Source: Gnomoniopsis sp. IMI 355080
Lineage: Eukaryota > Ascomycota > Sordariomycetes > Diaporthales > Gnomoniaceae
Assembly: GCA_027946555.1 (NCBI GenBank)
Contig: JAPEVC010000004.1
Location: 62,001-126,000, forward strand
Direction of reading: 5' to 3'
Length of the DNA stretch: 64,000 bases
This document shows, piece by piece, positions 36,760 through 48,043 of this stretch (its first letter is position 1; every line of letters begins with the position of its first letter). The translations under genes and the position numbers were made by a program. The notes beneath the pieces were generated by a model. The model saw only the letters and a list, made by a program, of their open reading frames with translations, did no database searches and was not told the DNA's origin.

Positions 36760-36883
36760 TCCACCTAAAAGTGAACATGTAGCAGCCGTTTTCCGCTGAC
36801 GAAAAGCGATGCTTCTTGCCAGTGACGGGGAACAGAGAGAGTACGGAAGACGTTGACGGTGTACCCTCGTCCACCTAAAAGTG
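36760..36883. repeat. Two copies of TCCACCTAAAAGTG
   Basis: Identical 14-mers occur at 36760-36773 and 36870-36883, 110 bp apart and in the same orientation. They sit about 180 and 290 nt upstream of the start of the small Cys-rich ORF. They may be binding sites of one factor. Confidence 0.7.
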
Positions 36884-36951
36884 GGAATAAGTACGGCCAC
36901 TCACGCCGTGAAGCAAGAAGGAACTTTCCGTTGCGGCCGCTAGGAGAGATT

Positions 36952-36969
36952 GAGAGAGAGAGAGAGAGA
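36952..36969. repeat. GA dinucleotide microsatellite
   Basis: Nine GA units stand in a purine-rich plus-strand context just right of a GCGGCCGC site. Confidence 0.85.
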
Positions 36970-37691
36970 TAGGAAAGGAGGCTGAAAGACGGAGAAATTG
37001 GGCGGTGACGTCCTGAAAGTGTATCTTCCCGGCTGCTATGTTCGAACCCCGGCCCTTGAGTATCCTCTCTTTATCATGCAGCTAACCATGTTGAGAGACG
37101 TTGGCAAACCACCAAAAGTCACACTCACAAATTGGCAGCAATGGTGGCTGCCCCACAGACACGGGCGAGTTTGACACCACTCTCGAATACTTCTCATCAG
37201 AGCCACAAGAGTTCTTGTCACCGCAGTCATATATTCGATGTGAGCCACTTGCGTTGATACTCAAAGGGGAATTGGATATTGCAGACTCGCAGGAAGTGTG
37301 CAACGAACTCCCTTCTTTCCCCGAGTATTCGTATATAAAGATCCATCCGCAGGCGATAGAACGGATTGATAAGCCTACAAGCCTACCACCTGTTGGCATT
37401 CGTCGTCGTGTGGAAGCGTCGTTGGACAGCCACATGATCATCGTTCAAGGTTGGTTGTACAACATAGATTCTTGAGTAAAAAAAGGGTTCTACGAACCTT
37501 GTACAGCAGATAGATTGCATTCAAGATTCCGTCCCAACCCGGAAACCTTCCAATGAGACACACGCTCGACCGGCCCGAACTCGTGCACATGAGTTATATC
37601 AGGGAGGGATCGAGATGAGAAGTGTTTGATCCAATGCATACAGACCCAAACAGATCTCGATTTCCCTCAGGCCTTCGGCCGAGCTTGCTGT

Positions 37692-38807
37692 TTAAACCCC
37701 CTTGAGGGCCTTGACGCACTCTTCCCACCTGTACTCGGGCGCAAACCCCAGCTCCTTCTTCGCCTTGTCAATGCTCAACAGCGTATCGTTAGGCCCCTCA
37801 CCCTGTCTTCGATTCCATTTTACGTTGGGGAAGCATTTCTTAACCAATTCTTCGTTTGACGTCCGCATGGCCGTATCTGCCGCCGCGATGAGATACTGGT
37901 GATGTCCAACAGTCTTTGCCTCCAGGCTCCTCTTGACAGCCTGCGCGCCATCTCTAGCGTCGATGTATCCCCATGCGTTCCTGTGAAATCACCATTTAGC
38001 ATATAGGTCGTCTTTGTCCAAGCTAGGGTCGGCTTTTCCGTTGAACTTACCAGCTTCTCTTGGCTGGATCATCCTGCCATGCCTCAAAATCCGCATAATC
38101 GGCCGGTGTCATCACGTTACTAAAACGCAAGCTCACCACTTTCAACTCCGGGTCCCACCGCACATACTGCTCAGCCAACACCTCTCCCACTAATTTACTC
38201 AGACTATACGCGCTCTCCGGCCTCCTCTCACTCTCCTCCGTAATCGGCAAGCTATCCGGCACATGGCACCCATCCTCTGCCAGTGGGATGCCAATCAGCG
38301 TCTCACTGCTCGCCAGCACGACATTCTTCACCCCGAGCTTCCGGCTCGCCTCCAGCACATTGTACGTGCTCATCGTGTTGACGCGAAACTGCCGGCTCGA
38401 GTTCGTCTGGCCCGGCGACGGCAGCGCCGCGAGGTGCACCACCGCCTGGACGCCCGCATAGGCCATGTCCGTGGAGAGGAACGTCTCGAGCACGGCGCCC
38501 ATGTCCTCCAGGTCGACCTCGACGAGGCGGTACGCGCCCTGCAGGCCGCCCTTGCCGTCCTCGCTGGCCGTGGGCGGCCGTCGGAGGTCGAGCGAGATGA
38601 CCTCCCAGCCCGAGGAGGAGAGCAGCTGCACGACGGAGCGGCCTAGTTTGCCGGAGCCGCCAGTGACCTGTGAGAGGAGATGAGCTGCTGGTGAGCGAGG
38701 AGAAAGGAGTATGGAAATTAAGGACGTACGATCACGCGTGGGTGCTGGGGGCGAGCAATTTCACCCAGGGCGCGGGTCTTGTCGAAGAGGGGGGTGCGGG
38801 TAGACAT
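37692..38807 (-). CDS. NAD-dependent epimerase/dehydratase (extended SDR)
   Basis: This is a Rossmann-fold oxidoreductase or epimerase of the extended SDR type, with an unidentified, possibly nucleotide-sugar-like, substrate. Three exons (38730-38807, 38051-38667, 37692-37980) with 62- and 70-nt introns give 327 aa. Intron 1 splits the dinucleotide-binding segment (PRVIVTGGSGKLGRSVV). The rest reads as expected: AVVHLAALPSPGQ, NTMSTYNVLEASRKLGVK, VLASSE and the active-site YSLSK, then SLRFSNVMTP and a C-terminal substrate-binding part (NAWGYIDARDGAQAV). No signal peptide or membrane helix is seen. It lies tandem and downstream of the Yap1-like gene, with no obvious functional link. The fold is certain and the reaction is not. 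Confidence 0.9.
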
Positions 38808-39879
38808 TTTTGAAATGAACCGTAGTAACTTCAGAGTATTCCGCAGATTCAATAGTGGCAGGGAATATTGCTGGAAAGATCAAGATTGAAACCCTCAGAT
38901 CATACAAGAGCTGCCACTTATCTATGAAATGAGCACTCATCAATGTAGAAAGGCGGAGGAGGAGCAGCAAGACGTCACATATAGCACTAGCATGGATTAT
39001 TCTTCCAATATCTATTCTCCCGCTCCGGCATATCTTTCCACAAGCCAGGCAAGCCTTCCTTTCCGAGCGGCGTTCGGGGGAACTGCAACGTTGTGAGCAC
39101 CTCTTCGTCATCGATTTCCAATTCATTCAAATTCGTTCCCTCGGGTCTTCCCGCCCGCAGGAAGAGAGAGCCTCACACGGGAAAAAGCAGAGAGCATCTC
39201 ACGACAACAGTTGAATACATCAAAAGCAATGGAAAAAGGTGGGTGCAAGCATTTTCGCGGAGACGGTCTGCTATTTCATAGGTCTCCGATGAATTTCCTA
39301 GCTTGCTTGGGAAAGTTTCAGCGCCGACTCTCACAGAAGCTCCGCGACAGTGTCCACGCCTAAGGTAGAAAGCTTCCTTGATCAAGGCAAGATAATAAAG
39401 GCACAGAACACGCCCTCCATTGTGGCGCTGAGACAACTTAAGACTTGGTCAGAATTCAGGGTTTGCATTAACTAGAGAACTCAACAGACGTGCTATTAAG
39501 CCATTATCATCATCAGCATCTCAGTATTGGAAACCAAACCGACACTTTCATTCCCTGCTTGCATCTTACTTGGATATGGAACCGAGACTGATACCATTCG
39601 TGTCATTCTGCTGCCAAGATACCATACCAGACCATGATCCTGTATTCCTTTGCCGAAAATAACGCCATATCCCACGCTTCTCAAACGAAAGTGACAGCCT
39701 TTTGATACCGCCCATTGATCTGTGATCCCTTTTGAGTGCTGTCCGTGGTATCTGCAGTTGTTTTCCATTGCGCCGTGTTGGCGAGAAGCCGTGCTCCAAT
39801 CCAGCCCAGTATCCTGAAAGTAGCCCATGCTGGCCGGTGTTGTTGTGATGCAATATGCGAAAGACAGTGGAATGAATCA
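38808..39879. other. Spacer between epimerase and Yap1-like gene, no gene seen
   Basis: It contains the epimerase promoter on the left and the 3' UTR of the Yap1-like gene on the right. Open frames here are short and carry no recognised motif. Confidence 0.5.
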
Positions 39880-41850
39880 TCAGGACGTTGGAGTCTGCGT
39901 AGCCTGCGCAGCCTGCAGCATTTCGGAAGGTGACTCGTCCGAGCAACCCTTGCCGCCGAGATATTTCTTCATAACAACTTGGAACGTTTTCTCGTCGACG
40001 ACCGCACCAGATCCGGAACACTTGGCCTTCTTTTGCAGGTCGGAGCAGAGGCCATCCAAATCGAAGTCCCCGTTTTGGACCTTGGGGCAATTCTGCAATT
40101 TTTCCCTGTAATATTGGTTAGTAATTGATTTGTAAACTAGCTGAGCTCTTGCAGATGCATACCAAATCTTGTTGCAGGTGAGGTATTGGCCGTCGTCCGT
40201 GGCGACAAGTTCTGTCTGATCATCATTCTTCGCTTCGTCTATTTGGGTCATGAGATCCTTCTTGGGTGCCGCTGGGCTAGGTGCGAAATACGGAGTGGTG
40301 AAGTCGATATCGAAAGCGTCATTGAAAAAGCCGTCATCTAATCCGCTATTCAGAATATTCTGTTGTGGCTCACGATATCCACCAAAGAGCTGAGGATCAA
40401 ATTGGAAATCATTTGCGCCGTTGAGGAAGCTCATGTTGTTCAAGTCTAAATTGGCGAAATGCCCGAAACCTGTCCTCGTTTTAGCAAATGTGTCATATAA
40501 GAATATGAATTGGGTGGATGGATGAGACCGTGACTGGCGTTTCACAAAGCTTGGAAGGGCATCGCTGTTGTATCTTACCTTGGTTCGAAGTTGTCGCCAG
40601 TGAAGGATGCATTTCCTCACCGATCGTTCCCAAAGCCTCAGGTTTGAAGGAAACTGGCGACTGATTGTTCGTCGGCTCTGGAGATGTTCCACATGAGGAG
40701 CTCGGACCACCATTGGAGTTTGATGAGGATGAAGGCGACGAAGACGACGTCGCCACGCCGTTCGTGCTGCCGCAAGCCGCGGATGCGACCACATTATTGG
40801 TCAGAGGCGGGCTGAAGATACCCGAAAATTTGGCCAGATCATCCTTCGTCTGCGTGTCCATGCCGTTGGATTGGGTCGAACCTTGCCTCCGAGTGGTATC
40901 CGAGGGACTAATCTGGTCGCTTGGAGTGCGAGAAGGGGAGCCGGAAGGACGCCCGTTTGTCGGAGCATTGGTGCTGTGCGCCGGTATAGGCCCTGGGAGT
41001 TGACCGAATTTGGGGAATTCAAACTGGAAGTTGACGTCGTTGAGATTGCCAATGACAGCGTTGCCAAAAGTGGGATGCTTCCCAGCCAGGTTGGTAGTGC
41101 GAGTGTTGGATACTAATGACAACCTCTTTTTGTACTCAGCCAGTTCCACGCTCATTCTCTCAACTTGGGCACGAAGCTTGCTGTTCTCCTGGTTGGTCGA
41201 CTGAGACGCTTTCTCAAGCTCTTCGACTTTGATCTCGAGATCCTTGACATGCTTCTCCTTGCGCTCGCGGAATGCTCGCTGCGCTGCTCTATTTTGGGCT
41301 TTGCGCTTCTGTGTAAAAATGGTCAGAATCTGGAAACCCGCACATGGGCAGGACTAGAAAGACTACGTGTTGGTCTTGAACTTACCGAAGTAGGCTCCGT
41401 GGTGAGAGGCTTGCGTCCTGGCTTCTTGGCGACTTTTTCACCAGTCTCTTGCCTCTTCGCGTTGCCTTCTTCATCGTCTTCATCATCAGGATGACTCCGC
41501 TTCTCGTTGTCGTTGTTGTCGGAGCCCCCCTTGTCGGAGCCGGAGCCGGAGCGGGAACCACTTGAGCCGGGTAGGTCACCAATCATCTTGGCCTGTGAAT
41601 CATCGGCAAAGCTGAAATCGTAGCTGGTATCACCATTGGTGAACTCTAAGTCATAGTCGATGAGAGGGCTCTCCTGGAACCCTTCTTGCTGAGGGGAGGT
41701 ATTGTAGGAGACAGGAGAAGGGTTCATGGCGCCGTTGAAGGAGCCATCAGGCTGCCTGTTTGAGTTCAAGGCAGCGAAGAGCAGGCTCTGCTGCTGCGGA
41801 GTAAGCTGGAAGTGTGGATTGAGAGGATTGGAATTGCGCGTGGAGGCCAT
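39880..41850 (-). CDS. AP1: Yap1/Pap1-type bZIP oxidative-stress regulator
   Basis: This transcription factor accumulates in the nucleus when redox-sensitive cysteines become disulfide-bonded, and it activates antioxidant genes. Four exons (41386-41850, 40579-41308, 40163-40469, 39880-40105) give 575 aa. The bZIP at about 156-215 carries QNRAAQRAFRERK, the Pap1/Yap signature, and a leucine zipper. The n-CRD has Cys334 and Cys361 (SSSCGTSPEP). The c-CRD has Cys497, Cys507, Cys521 and Cys530 (CNKIW, NCPKVQNG, LCSDLQKKAKC), which also overlaps the expected nuclear-export signal. Introns 1 and 3 interrupt the bZIP and c-CRD regions. Intron 3 (40106-40162) is 57 nt, in frame and free of stop codons, so its retention would insert 19 residues between Cys497 and Cys507. 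Confidence 0.96.
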
Positions 41851-44273
41851 TGTGAGCTGGCAACAATGAGGTGTATTGGTGGGGAGTATCTAGGATGGAG
41901 CGGAGCGGGCGCCCGGCTGGTGGTTGAGCTTTCCAATGGGTCGGTGTCGACACCTCCTCTTTTCGTCCCCAGTTTCGCCACTAGCTTTCACCGCGTCGGT
42001 CTTCAAATCGGTCACCCGGAAGAAGTGCCTAGTTGTCTGAAGAAGGCGACAGAAGTTTGTTCCTGATCTTGTGTTGTGTAAGTCAGATCCTAGAGACGAT
42101 CGGAGAGGGAGATCTCCTGAGGCCTGACTCGACGGAGGGTATGACGTGGAGTTGACCCAGGTGGATGGCGTGTGAAGGGAAGTGAGACAGGAACAAAAAG
42201 CAGACACTCAAAGCTGTCGGCTACAGAGGATAGAGATAAGGCAGCAGGACAGATTCGAGTTGGAAAACAGTCAGCAACAGCGGAGAAGGTTATGTCGTGT
42301 GGTCGATCTGAATGGAGCAAGTCCGAAGATCCAATCCAATCCAAACCGAGTCCCGGGTAGCGCACACAGGCGAACGGAGGCAAAAGAGGGACGCAACGTA
42401 ATAAAGGGTCCAGTCTTTGGGAGGGCACAATTGCGTGCTCCTGTTGTGTCAATTAGGACAAAGCATGTGCAAGTCTGTGACAGTGGCAGAAATGGGGCGT
42501 CGAAGGGGAGGGGGCCAAGGCCAGATGCCGCGCTGTGTGTGTGTGTTCCTGAGGAGATGGCGAAAGGTGGTGAGGAGGGTGCGTACGGAGTACTGGCGCG
42601 GGCGGGTCAATGGAAATGGAGGGTCCGCGACAGAAACTCAAATCGCATTTGTAAGCTGGTGGATCGACTTTGCGACTCCCAAGCACTAGGATGCACAACG
42701 CGGTGTACTCCCTGTACTGTACCCCCCCATCATGTCAGCATAAGTGGCATGGAGCTTTGCAGATCACCGTGGATGGCAGGGGGTCGACATGCCCCCCGCC
42801 CTTAAGTCCGGATGTAGTCTAAACTGCCACGATGAGTCGCAAAAAGAGCACTAATGTGAGTATAAAATGCTTCAAACCACTACTGTATGTGGTACCTTCT
42901 ACTACCCAAGTATGTAGTAAGCCACTACTGTACTATTCCCAAACAAGCCTACGACGAGATAATGAGACGATGAGACGGTCTGATGTTGGTCCACCCCGGA
43001 CTTTGTTACTGTGGTGGGTTCATGCACACACAGGCAACACCAGATCCTCCTCGGTCTGACTCCAGGATTATACAAGGCTATTGTGCTGTACTGTACATAG
43101 TAAGACTGTTCTTGGCACGTGGACAAGTTATGGACTGGTCTCGACTGCACGCCGTTTGACAAGACAGTCTTCCCGTCTGTGGCACAAAGAATCATAACTC
43201 CGCATCATGTAGCCAACGCAACGGCCGACAATTTATACTCGAACCCCGCGCGACAACCGGCTCGATTTGTATCAGCTTTCCACAATGGGAAACTGCTGTC
43301 AAACTCCGAACACCAACAAGCTTTCAGTGCTCGGTGGATGAGAAGCTGTTGCCATACTACTAACATAATTAGCTCTCCCTGCTGCGCACGCTGAGAGTCT
43401 AGCAGGAACTATAGGAACGTCCAGATTCACCATGCCTCGTCTCTCATAGACTCTTGCTATGCAGCACAAAGTCTTGGTCTTGCTAGATTACTAATGTCCG
43501 CCGTCTCAACCCTTTCAGATTGTCGCGAGCTACCTGAGCATTCAACATTCAGGCGCATTAGAGGCAGCCATGATCACAATACCTCGCAACTTGATCAATT
43601 GGGTACTGTGGCGGCAATGCATGCGAGGATCGGGCCCACTACGGTGCTGCCGGTACTTTGTCAATCAGATTCCATAGCTTGGTCCCGAGAGCTTGGGTCC
43701 GTCCGGTACTGGGCGACCCGAACAGCCCCCATGATCAGCACATATTCAGATCCTTATGAACTGTACACGGCATCTATCTATTGGACCTTTGAGATGCGTT
43801 TCAAGATTCACTGAAGTACCTTGACTGTTGTCATGGTGGATTGCAACCAGTCCAGGGCTCTAAGCTTGCCGTGTCGATCAAAGGGCGTAAATGGAGGGGG
43901 CGAGGGGCTTAAGTGCTTGCAGATGCCCCGAGAGCCGACACATAACGGCCAGGTACCGAACCAAGGCTATACGGACTCGTCTTATCTTCTTATCGGAGCT
44001 GGGGCGTGAATCTACTGTCAAGGGGGGTGTGATTAGCAACAACTAGACCTTCTTTTTTTTTTTTTTGGCTGAAAGTTCATATCGCCAGAATATGGCCCGC
44101 GTCGCAAACACCCAATCCACAACACCACCGCACCCACCACAGCACCACATCACATACCTCACGAGTCCCAGCTCCGTCGCACATCTCTCGCACACAAACC
44201 CAACGAATTCGTGCGACTTGCATCTTCCCGCAACGGTCCAACGAAAGGCGCTAAAAACAACACCCATATAATA
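41851..44273. promoter_or_regulatory. Divergent spacer AP1-like/TSR2
   Basis: These 2.4 kb separate the start codons of the Yap1-like regulator and TSR2. The first 500-600 bp are probably a long promoter and leader of the regulator. A palindromic TACGGAGTAC lies at 42584-42593, and CCACTACTGTA occurs twice near 42876 and 42920. A T-run at 44053-44066 lies about 210 nt before TSR2. Open frames here lack family resemblance. Confidence 0.45.
44053..44066. repeat. Poly-T tract upstream of TSR2
   Basis: Fourteen uninterrupted T residues lie about 210 bp before the TSR2 start. Such tracts often keep fungal promoters nucleosome-poor. That role is inferred here. Confidence 0.6.
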
Positions 44274-44971
44274 ATGGCTTCCTCCTCGACCGAAGCTCCC
44301 TCAGCGGGTAAGTTTGCTTGGCCTCTCCTCTTGTAAGAGCTCCGCGCGGCTTGCGCGTTCTGACATTTTTCTTCTGTCCCCCCTTTACAACAGAGACCCG
44401 CCAGTCACGTTTCGAGCAATCCGTAGCCCTCACACTCGCACTCTGGCCCGCCCTCACCCTCGCCGTGCAAAACAACTGGGGCGGCCCCGACAGCGCCGAC
44501 AAGCGCGACTGGTTCGCAGGCCAGGTAGCCGAGGCCTTTCCTGCTTTTACAGCCCGTAACATCACTTCTTCCTCCACTGCTGCCAACAACACAGCAGACG
44601 ACTCAGAGCCTGACGCCGAGTACATTGAGGAGCTGTTGTTGCAGGTCATGGTGGACGAGTTCGAGGTCGCCGTTGACGACGAGTCGAGTTACGACGTCGC
44701 CATGGAGATCATCCGGCTGCGAGGCCAGTGTCGGTCGGGAAGCTTTGAGGAAGTGGATCGATTGCTGGAGCGTTGGATGGCGAGGAAGGGCCAAAAAGTG
44801 GTGATGAAGAAGGGGGAGGATGAGGAGCAGGATACAGATTGGGACGATACAGATGGGGAGGACGAGGAGGACGAGGAGATGGGTGAGGCGCCTCCATTGG
44901 TGGAGAAAAAGGAGAAGGCGGAGCCCGAGGTGGATGAGGATGGGTTCACAAAGGTTACGCGCAAGAGGTGA
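44274..44971 (+). CDS. TSR2: Pre-rRNA processing protein Tsr2
   Basis: Tsr2 chaperones ribosomal protein eS26 and is needed for 20S pre-rRNA processing. Two exons (44274-44307, 44394-44971) with an 86-nt intron give 203 aa. After a short first exon (MASSSTEAPSAG) the conserved part runs RQSRFEQSVALTLALWPALT, then the family WGG motif in NNWGGPDSADKRDWF, and a helical segment (YIEELLLQVMVDEFEVAVDD, SYDVAMEIIRLR). The C-terminus is strongly acidic (DTDWDDTDGEDEEDEEMGEA) and ends DEDGFTKVTRKR, as in other Tsr2 proteins. The ATG at 44274 is chosen because it gives the spliced N-terminus without running through the intron. The gene is convergent with the BSD-domain gene. Confidence 0.95.
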
Positions 44972-45285
44972 GCGTCTGCTCACATTGATTCGCGTAATGG
45001 GTTGGGGTCAAAGTGCTGCGCTGGTTCGGAGTTTTGGTGTCTGAAAAAAAAACCAAGGTTGCCCTCAATGGGAAGGCTACGACTATTCAAAGATACCAGG
45101 GCAGGATTACAGTCGCTGTCGTCGCGACACGAACGGAAGCGGGATGCAAAAGGCAGAACCACAACTCTCGCACCTGTCAGTCCCCCAAACTCGACCAGCC
45201 AAGCGCCAAAAACACCTCCATCCACTAAAGAAAGCGACCGTCATTCTCACAAAGTTCAACTCCTGGAGCCCGATTGAGCTGCAGC
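44972..45285. other. Convergent 3' spacer, no gene seen
   Basis: These 314 bp lie between the TSR2 and BSD-protein stop codons. They contain a short A-rich run near 45044-45051 and no coding signal. Confidence 0.6.
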
Positions 45286-46669
45286 CTACTCCCAATCCTC
45301 CTCCTCGCTATCTTCCTCCTTGCGCACCTCCTTGGGGCTATTGGGCGCATGGCTCGGGTTTCCGGACGAGGCGCCCACAACATCGTAGCTAGTGTCGCTA
45401 TCGGGCTGCGACCTCTCGTCGTTGGACTTGCGCGGCTCGGCCGGCTTAAGGGACGATGCAGAGGCACTGCCAGCGGTGGGCGGCTGGATGGTCGTTGAGG
45501 ACTCGGTGGAACCCGGTCGCTTCTCGGCTTGCTTTTTGGGGCTGGTGACAGTAGGCGCAGTGGTGTCGTCGTCCGAATCCTCGTCCCAACCGACCTCTTC
45601 CTCGGTGGAGGCAGCTAGAAAGCACGTTAGCATGACTGATCTAGTCCTAGTCATGAAGAAACAGAATCACAGGGTGACTTACCCTTCAAGAGGTCCCTCC
45701 TCCTGGCCTCCGCAATATCAATTCCATGCCTCAAAAAGTAGTACCTCTTCCAAAAGTCTTCATAGGCGATTTTCTCCGGCACCAGCTTCTCCATCGTTCC
45801 CCTCAACTCAGGGTATTTCTCCAGGTCCTTAGCAATGTCCTCCGTCTTGCTCTCAATATCAAACTCCTTGCCCCACGCATCCCAGTCGCCCGTCGCAGGG
45901 TCCTTGGTGAAACTCTCCGTGCTCGTGTGAATCACATGCAATTGCGCATCAAATCGACTCGTGTGAATGACCCTCTTGCCCGCAGCGTCCTTGCTTTCAA
46001 ATAGCACCTCGCCCTGCTCGTTGTGACCTGCCGACGCAGAGCCGTCGCCCGGCGCAATCGAGACAGCGTCCTTGAGGAAGTTACTGATGTTGGTTCCAAA
46101 GCGCAGCAGCGCTTCGTCCGCCGCATCCTCGGCGCGCTGGATATCGCGCAGCCGCTTGGCGGCCTCGGACCGCAGGCGGGATAGGACCGTCTCGGACTCA
46201 GCGAGGGCCTCGTCAGTGGTGAGCTCCTTTTTGGTGTCGGTAATGGTGTCTTGCGAGGTGGTGGAGGAGGGCCCAGGGACGGTGAGCGAGAGGCCGCGGG
46301 TGCGGCTGATGAAGGCGTTGGAGAGACCTGAGAAGCCACGCTGGGCTTCGCTGCCGAGGTCGGTGAGTTCCTTGGAGGCTTCTTGGTAGACAGATTCGCC
46401 CTGTGCCCGACACATAGTTAGCGTTTGTCCACCTCGTGCTTTCTTATCCAAGCGTGAAGGCTTTGGAGCAAATGTCCTACCTGCTTCTTCACAGTCCCAA
46501 AAAACCCGCCAATCTTTGCGCCCCATGGACTCGCCGAGAATGCCTTGTATGCATCCTGGATCTCAGCATTCAGACTGTTCTGCGTCTCTGAGGTGGTGCC
46601 ACCCTCCTTCTTGCCGTCGTCCTCCTTGGGCAGCGACTCCTCGACGATGTGATCGTACGCCAGATCCAT
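45286..46669 (-). CDS. BSD domain-containing protein
   Basis: The protein carries a BSD domain, a small helical module found in TFIIH p62 and in synapse-associated and other eukaryotic proteins. The exact role of this fungal member is unknown. Three exons (46481-46669, 45683-46400, 45286-45614) with 80- and 68-nt introns give 411 aa. The N-terminal third has amphipathic helices (WGAKIGGFFGTVKKQ, SVYQEASKELTDLG). A helical middle part contains ALAESETVLSRLRSEAAKR. The BSD core is at about 275-305 (KLVPEKIAYEDFWKRYYFLR, ending HGID). The C-terminal exon is Ser/Pro-rich and acidic, ending SEEEDWE. No signal peptide or membrane span is present. The first exon start is the ATG directly before MDLAYDHIVEE. 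Confidence 0.9.
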
Positions 46670-48043
46670 CCTGCCTGACGCTCTGAGTTGATACGAGAGA
46701 ATTCGACGAAATTTAGGTTGGAAAATTAAATAGAGAACGGGACGCGAGAAAGAAGGCTTGTCGTGCTAGTGATTGTTTCCGGCGATGAGACAGGAGTGCT
46801 CCTGGCAACCAGTGACACCGACAGATCGAGGCGTCGCAGCGCGAGTGGTACTAACCCGCGAACGTCACAAGCCAAGCCCAGGAGTATTCAGGGTTAGGGT
46901 TAAGGCCCGATAATTCCAAGTGCCTCGGCGTGTGGCTGCAAGTCACACAATGTAGCAGGAGCCTACCTACCTAGGAGGTAATTTCTTAGAGATTATAAGC
47001 CGCCTCCCTGAGCAACTCGGCTTTTTTTCAATCCAGAGAATACGTAAAGGTTTGTGAATCGTGTTGCCATTTACGACGGTTGGGTATTCCAAAAGGCTAA
47101 GCCCATCTGCCCTAGGTACCAGCCGACTTACAATACAAGAAATTGTCTGCGTTTATCTGGGCCGTAACTCGACCGTTCTCAGTGACTGTACCGCTATCCA
47201 TGCTGAGTGATGCTAATGATACCCAAAAACTGACGAATGCCTTGCTTCTTTCTCCTTCGACAACTATAACGCAAAGTAGAGAACCGTAGGAAATGAAAAG
47301 TGTAGGGAATGGAGATGCAGGTTGTTTCCCAAGGGTAATCGACTCACTGTGCTACCGGTACACAGTGCTGCGTCTCGCCCTCGTCATTCCGTGCACGCAG
47401 CAAAGTTGAAGTCTTCCCCTCCCTTGCTGTGCCTAAATCCGAGCATTGATGCAGCTTGTGTGTAGTTTGACCGAAAACCACCGCCCACCAATTCTATTAT
47501 TGACGCCGAGTAAGAAAAGCTCAAAAGTGGACAAGCGCAGAGACAGCCAAAGCACTCGGAGCGGCATGTAGCCGCGGCCGCCTCATGTCCCCAAAACAGT
47601 TGGTATCATGTTTTTGATGACCTAACTCAAAATCAATCTCGAGAAACGTCTTCTTGCGGGCGAGATTCGCGTGTGTCAGGTGCGGGGCACGACTCTGTCG
47701 TGTCCGTCTGTGCGGAAATTCTGGTGATATGCTGATTGCCCACGAGTAAAAGCCCCTGCGGCATGCTTTGGAGCGACAACAAGCTTGCCGACAGCCGAGT
47801 CTTGCACGGCGAGTCGGTTGATCGCCCCAGTTGATGCTCTTATTACCCTCGCGTTCCCAATATCCGGTATATGCAGCTCCCGAGATCCGAGATGGGCCCG
47901 ACTGAGACATCGCAGTTCATAACGCATCGCGCCGCTGCATTTCGATTATGAAGCCATCTCCTCAAGGTGTCTCTATCGAGAAACCCCAGTCGTACTCAAC
48001 CACACGCGTGGACACGCCAATTGCGTAGAGAGTTGAGGCGGCC
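46670..48043. other. Spacer between BSD protein and kinase genes
   Basis: This is the BSD-gene promoter on the left and the kinase 3' flank on the right. It contains two tandem TTAGGG-like units at 46891-46905 and a CTACCTACCTAG string at 46963-46974. Open frames inside lack family signals. Confidence 0.5.
46891..46905. repeat. Short interstitial TTAGGG-like tract
   Basis: The plus strand reads GGGTTAGGGTTAAGG, a little over two telomere-type units. It lies about 220 bp upstream of the BSD-gene start, so it may be a telobox-like promoter element as easily as a chance match. Confidence 0.4.

Larger units (their letters stand above)
36585..37691. other. Spacer with direct repeats and a GA microsatellite
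   Basis: On the left it is the upstream region of the small Cys-rich ORF, with a 14-bp direct repeat at 36760-36773 and 36870-36883 and a GA repeat at 36952-36969. On the right it runs into the 3' flank of the epimerase gene. An open frame at 37101-37475 shows no family resemblance. Confidence 0.45.

Noticed and set aside
37035..37110. tRNA-like sequence on the minus strand (GGGTTCGAAC with a TGGTTAGC string)
   Set aside because: The T-arm has no matching 3' strand and the ends do not form an acceptor stem. At most it is a decayed tRNA-derived fragment.
47521..47910. 129-codon open frame, minus strand
   Set aside because: No recognisable motif. It sits in the 3' flank of the kinase gene and looks like a chance frame.
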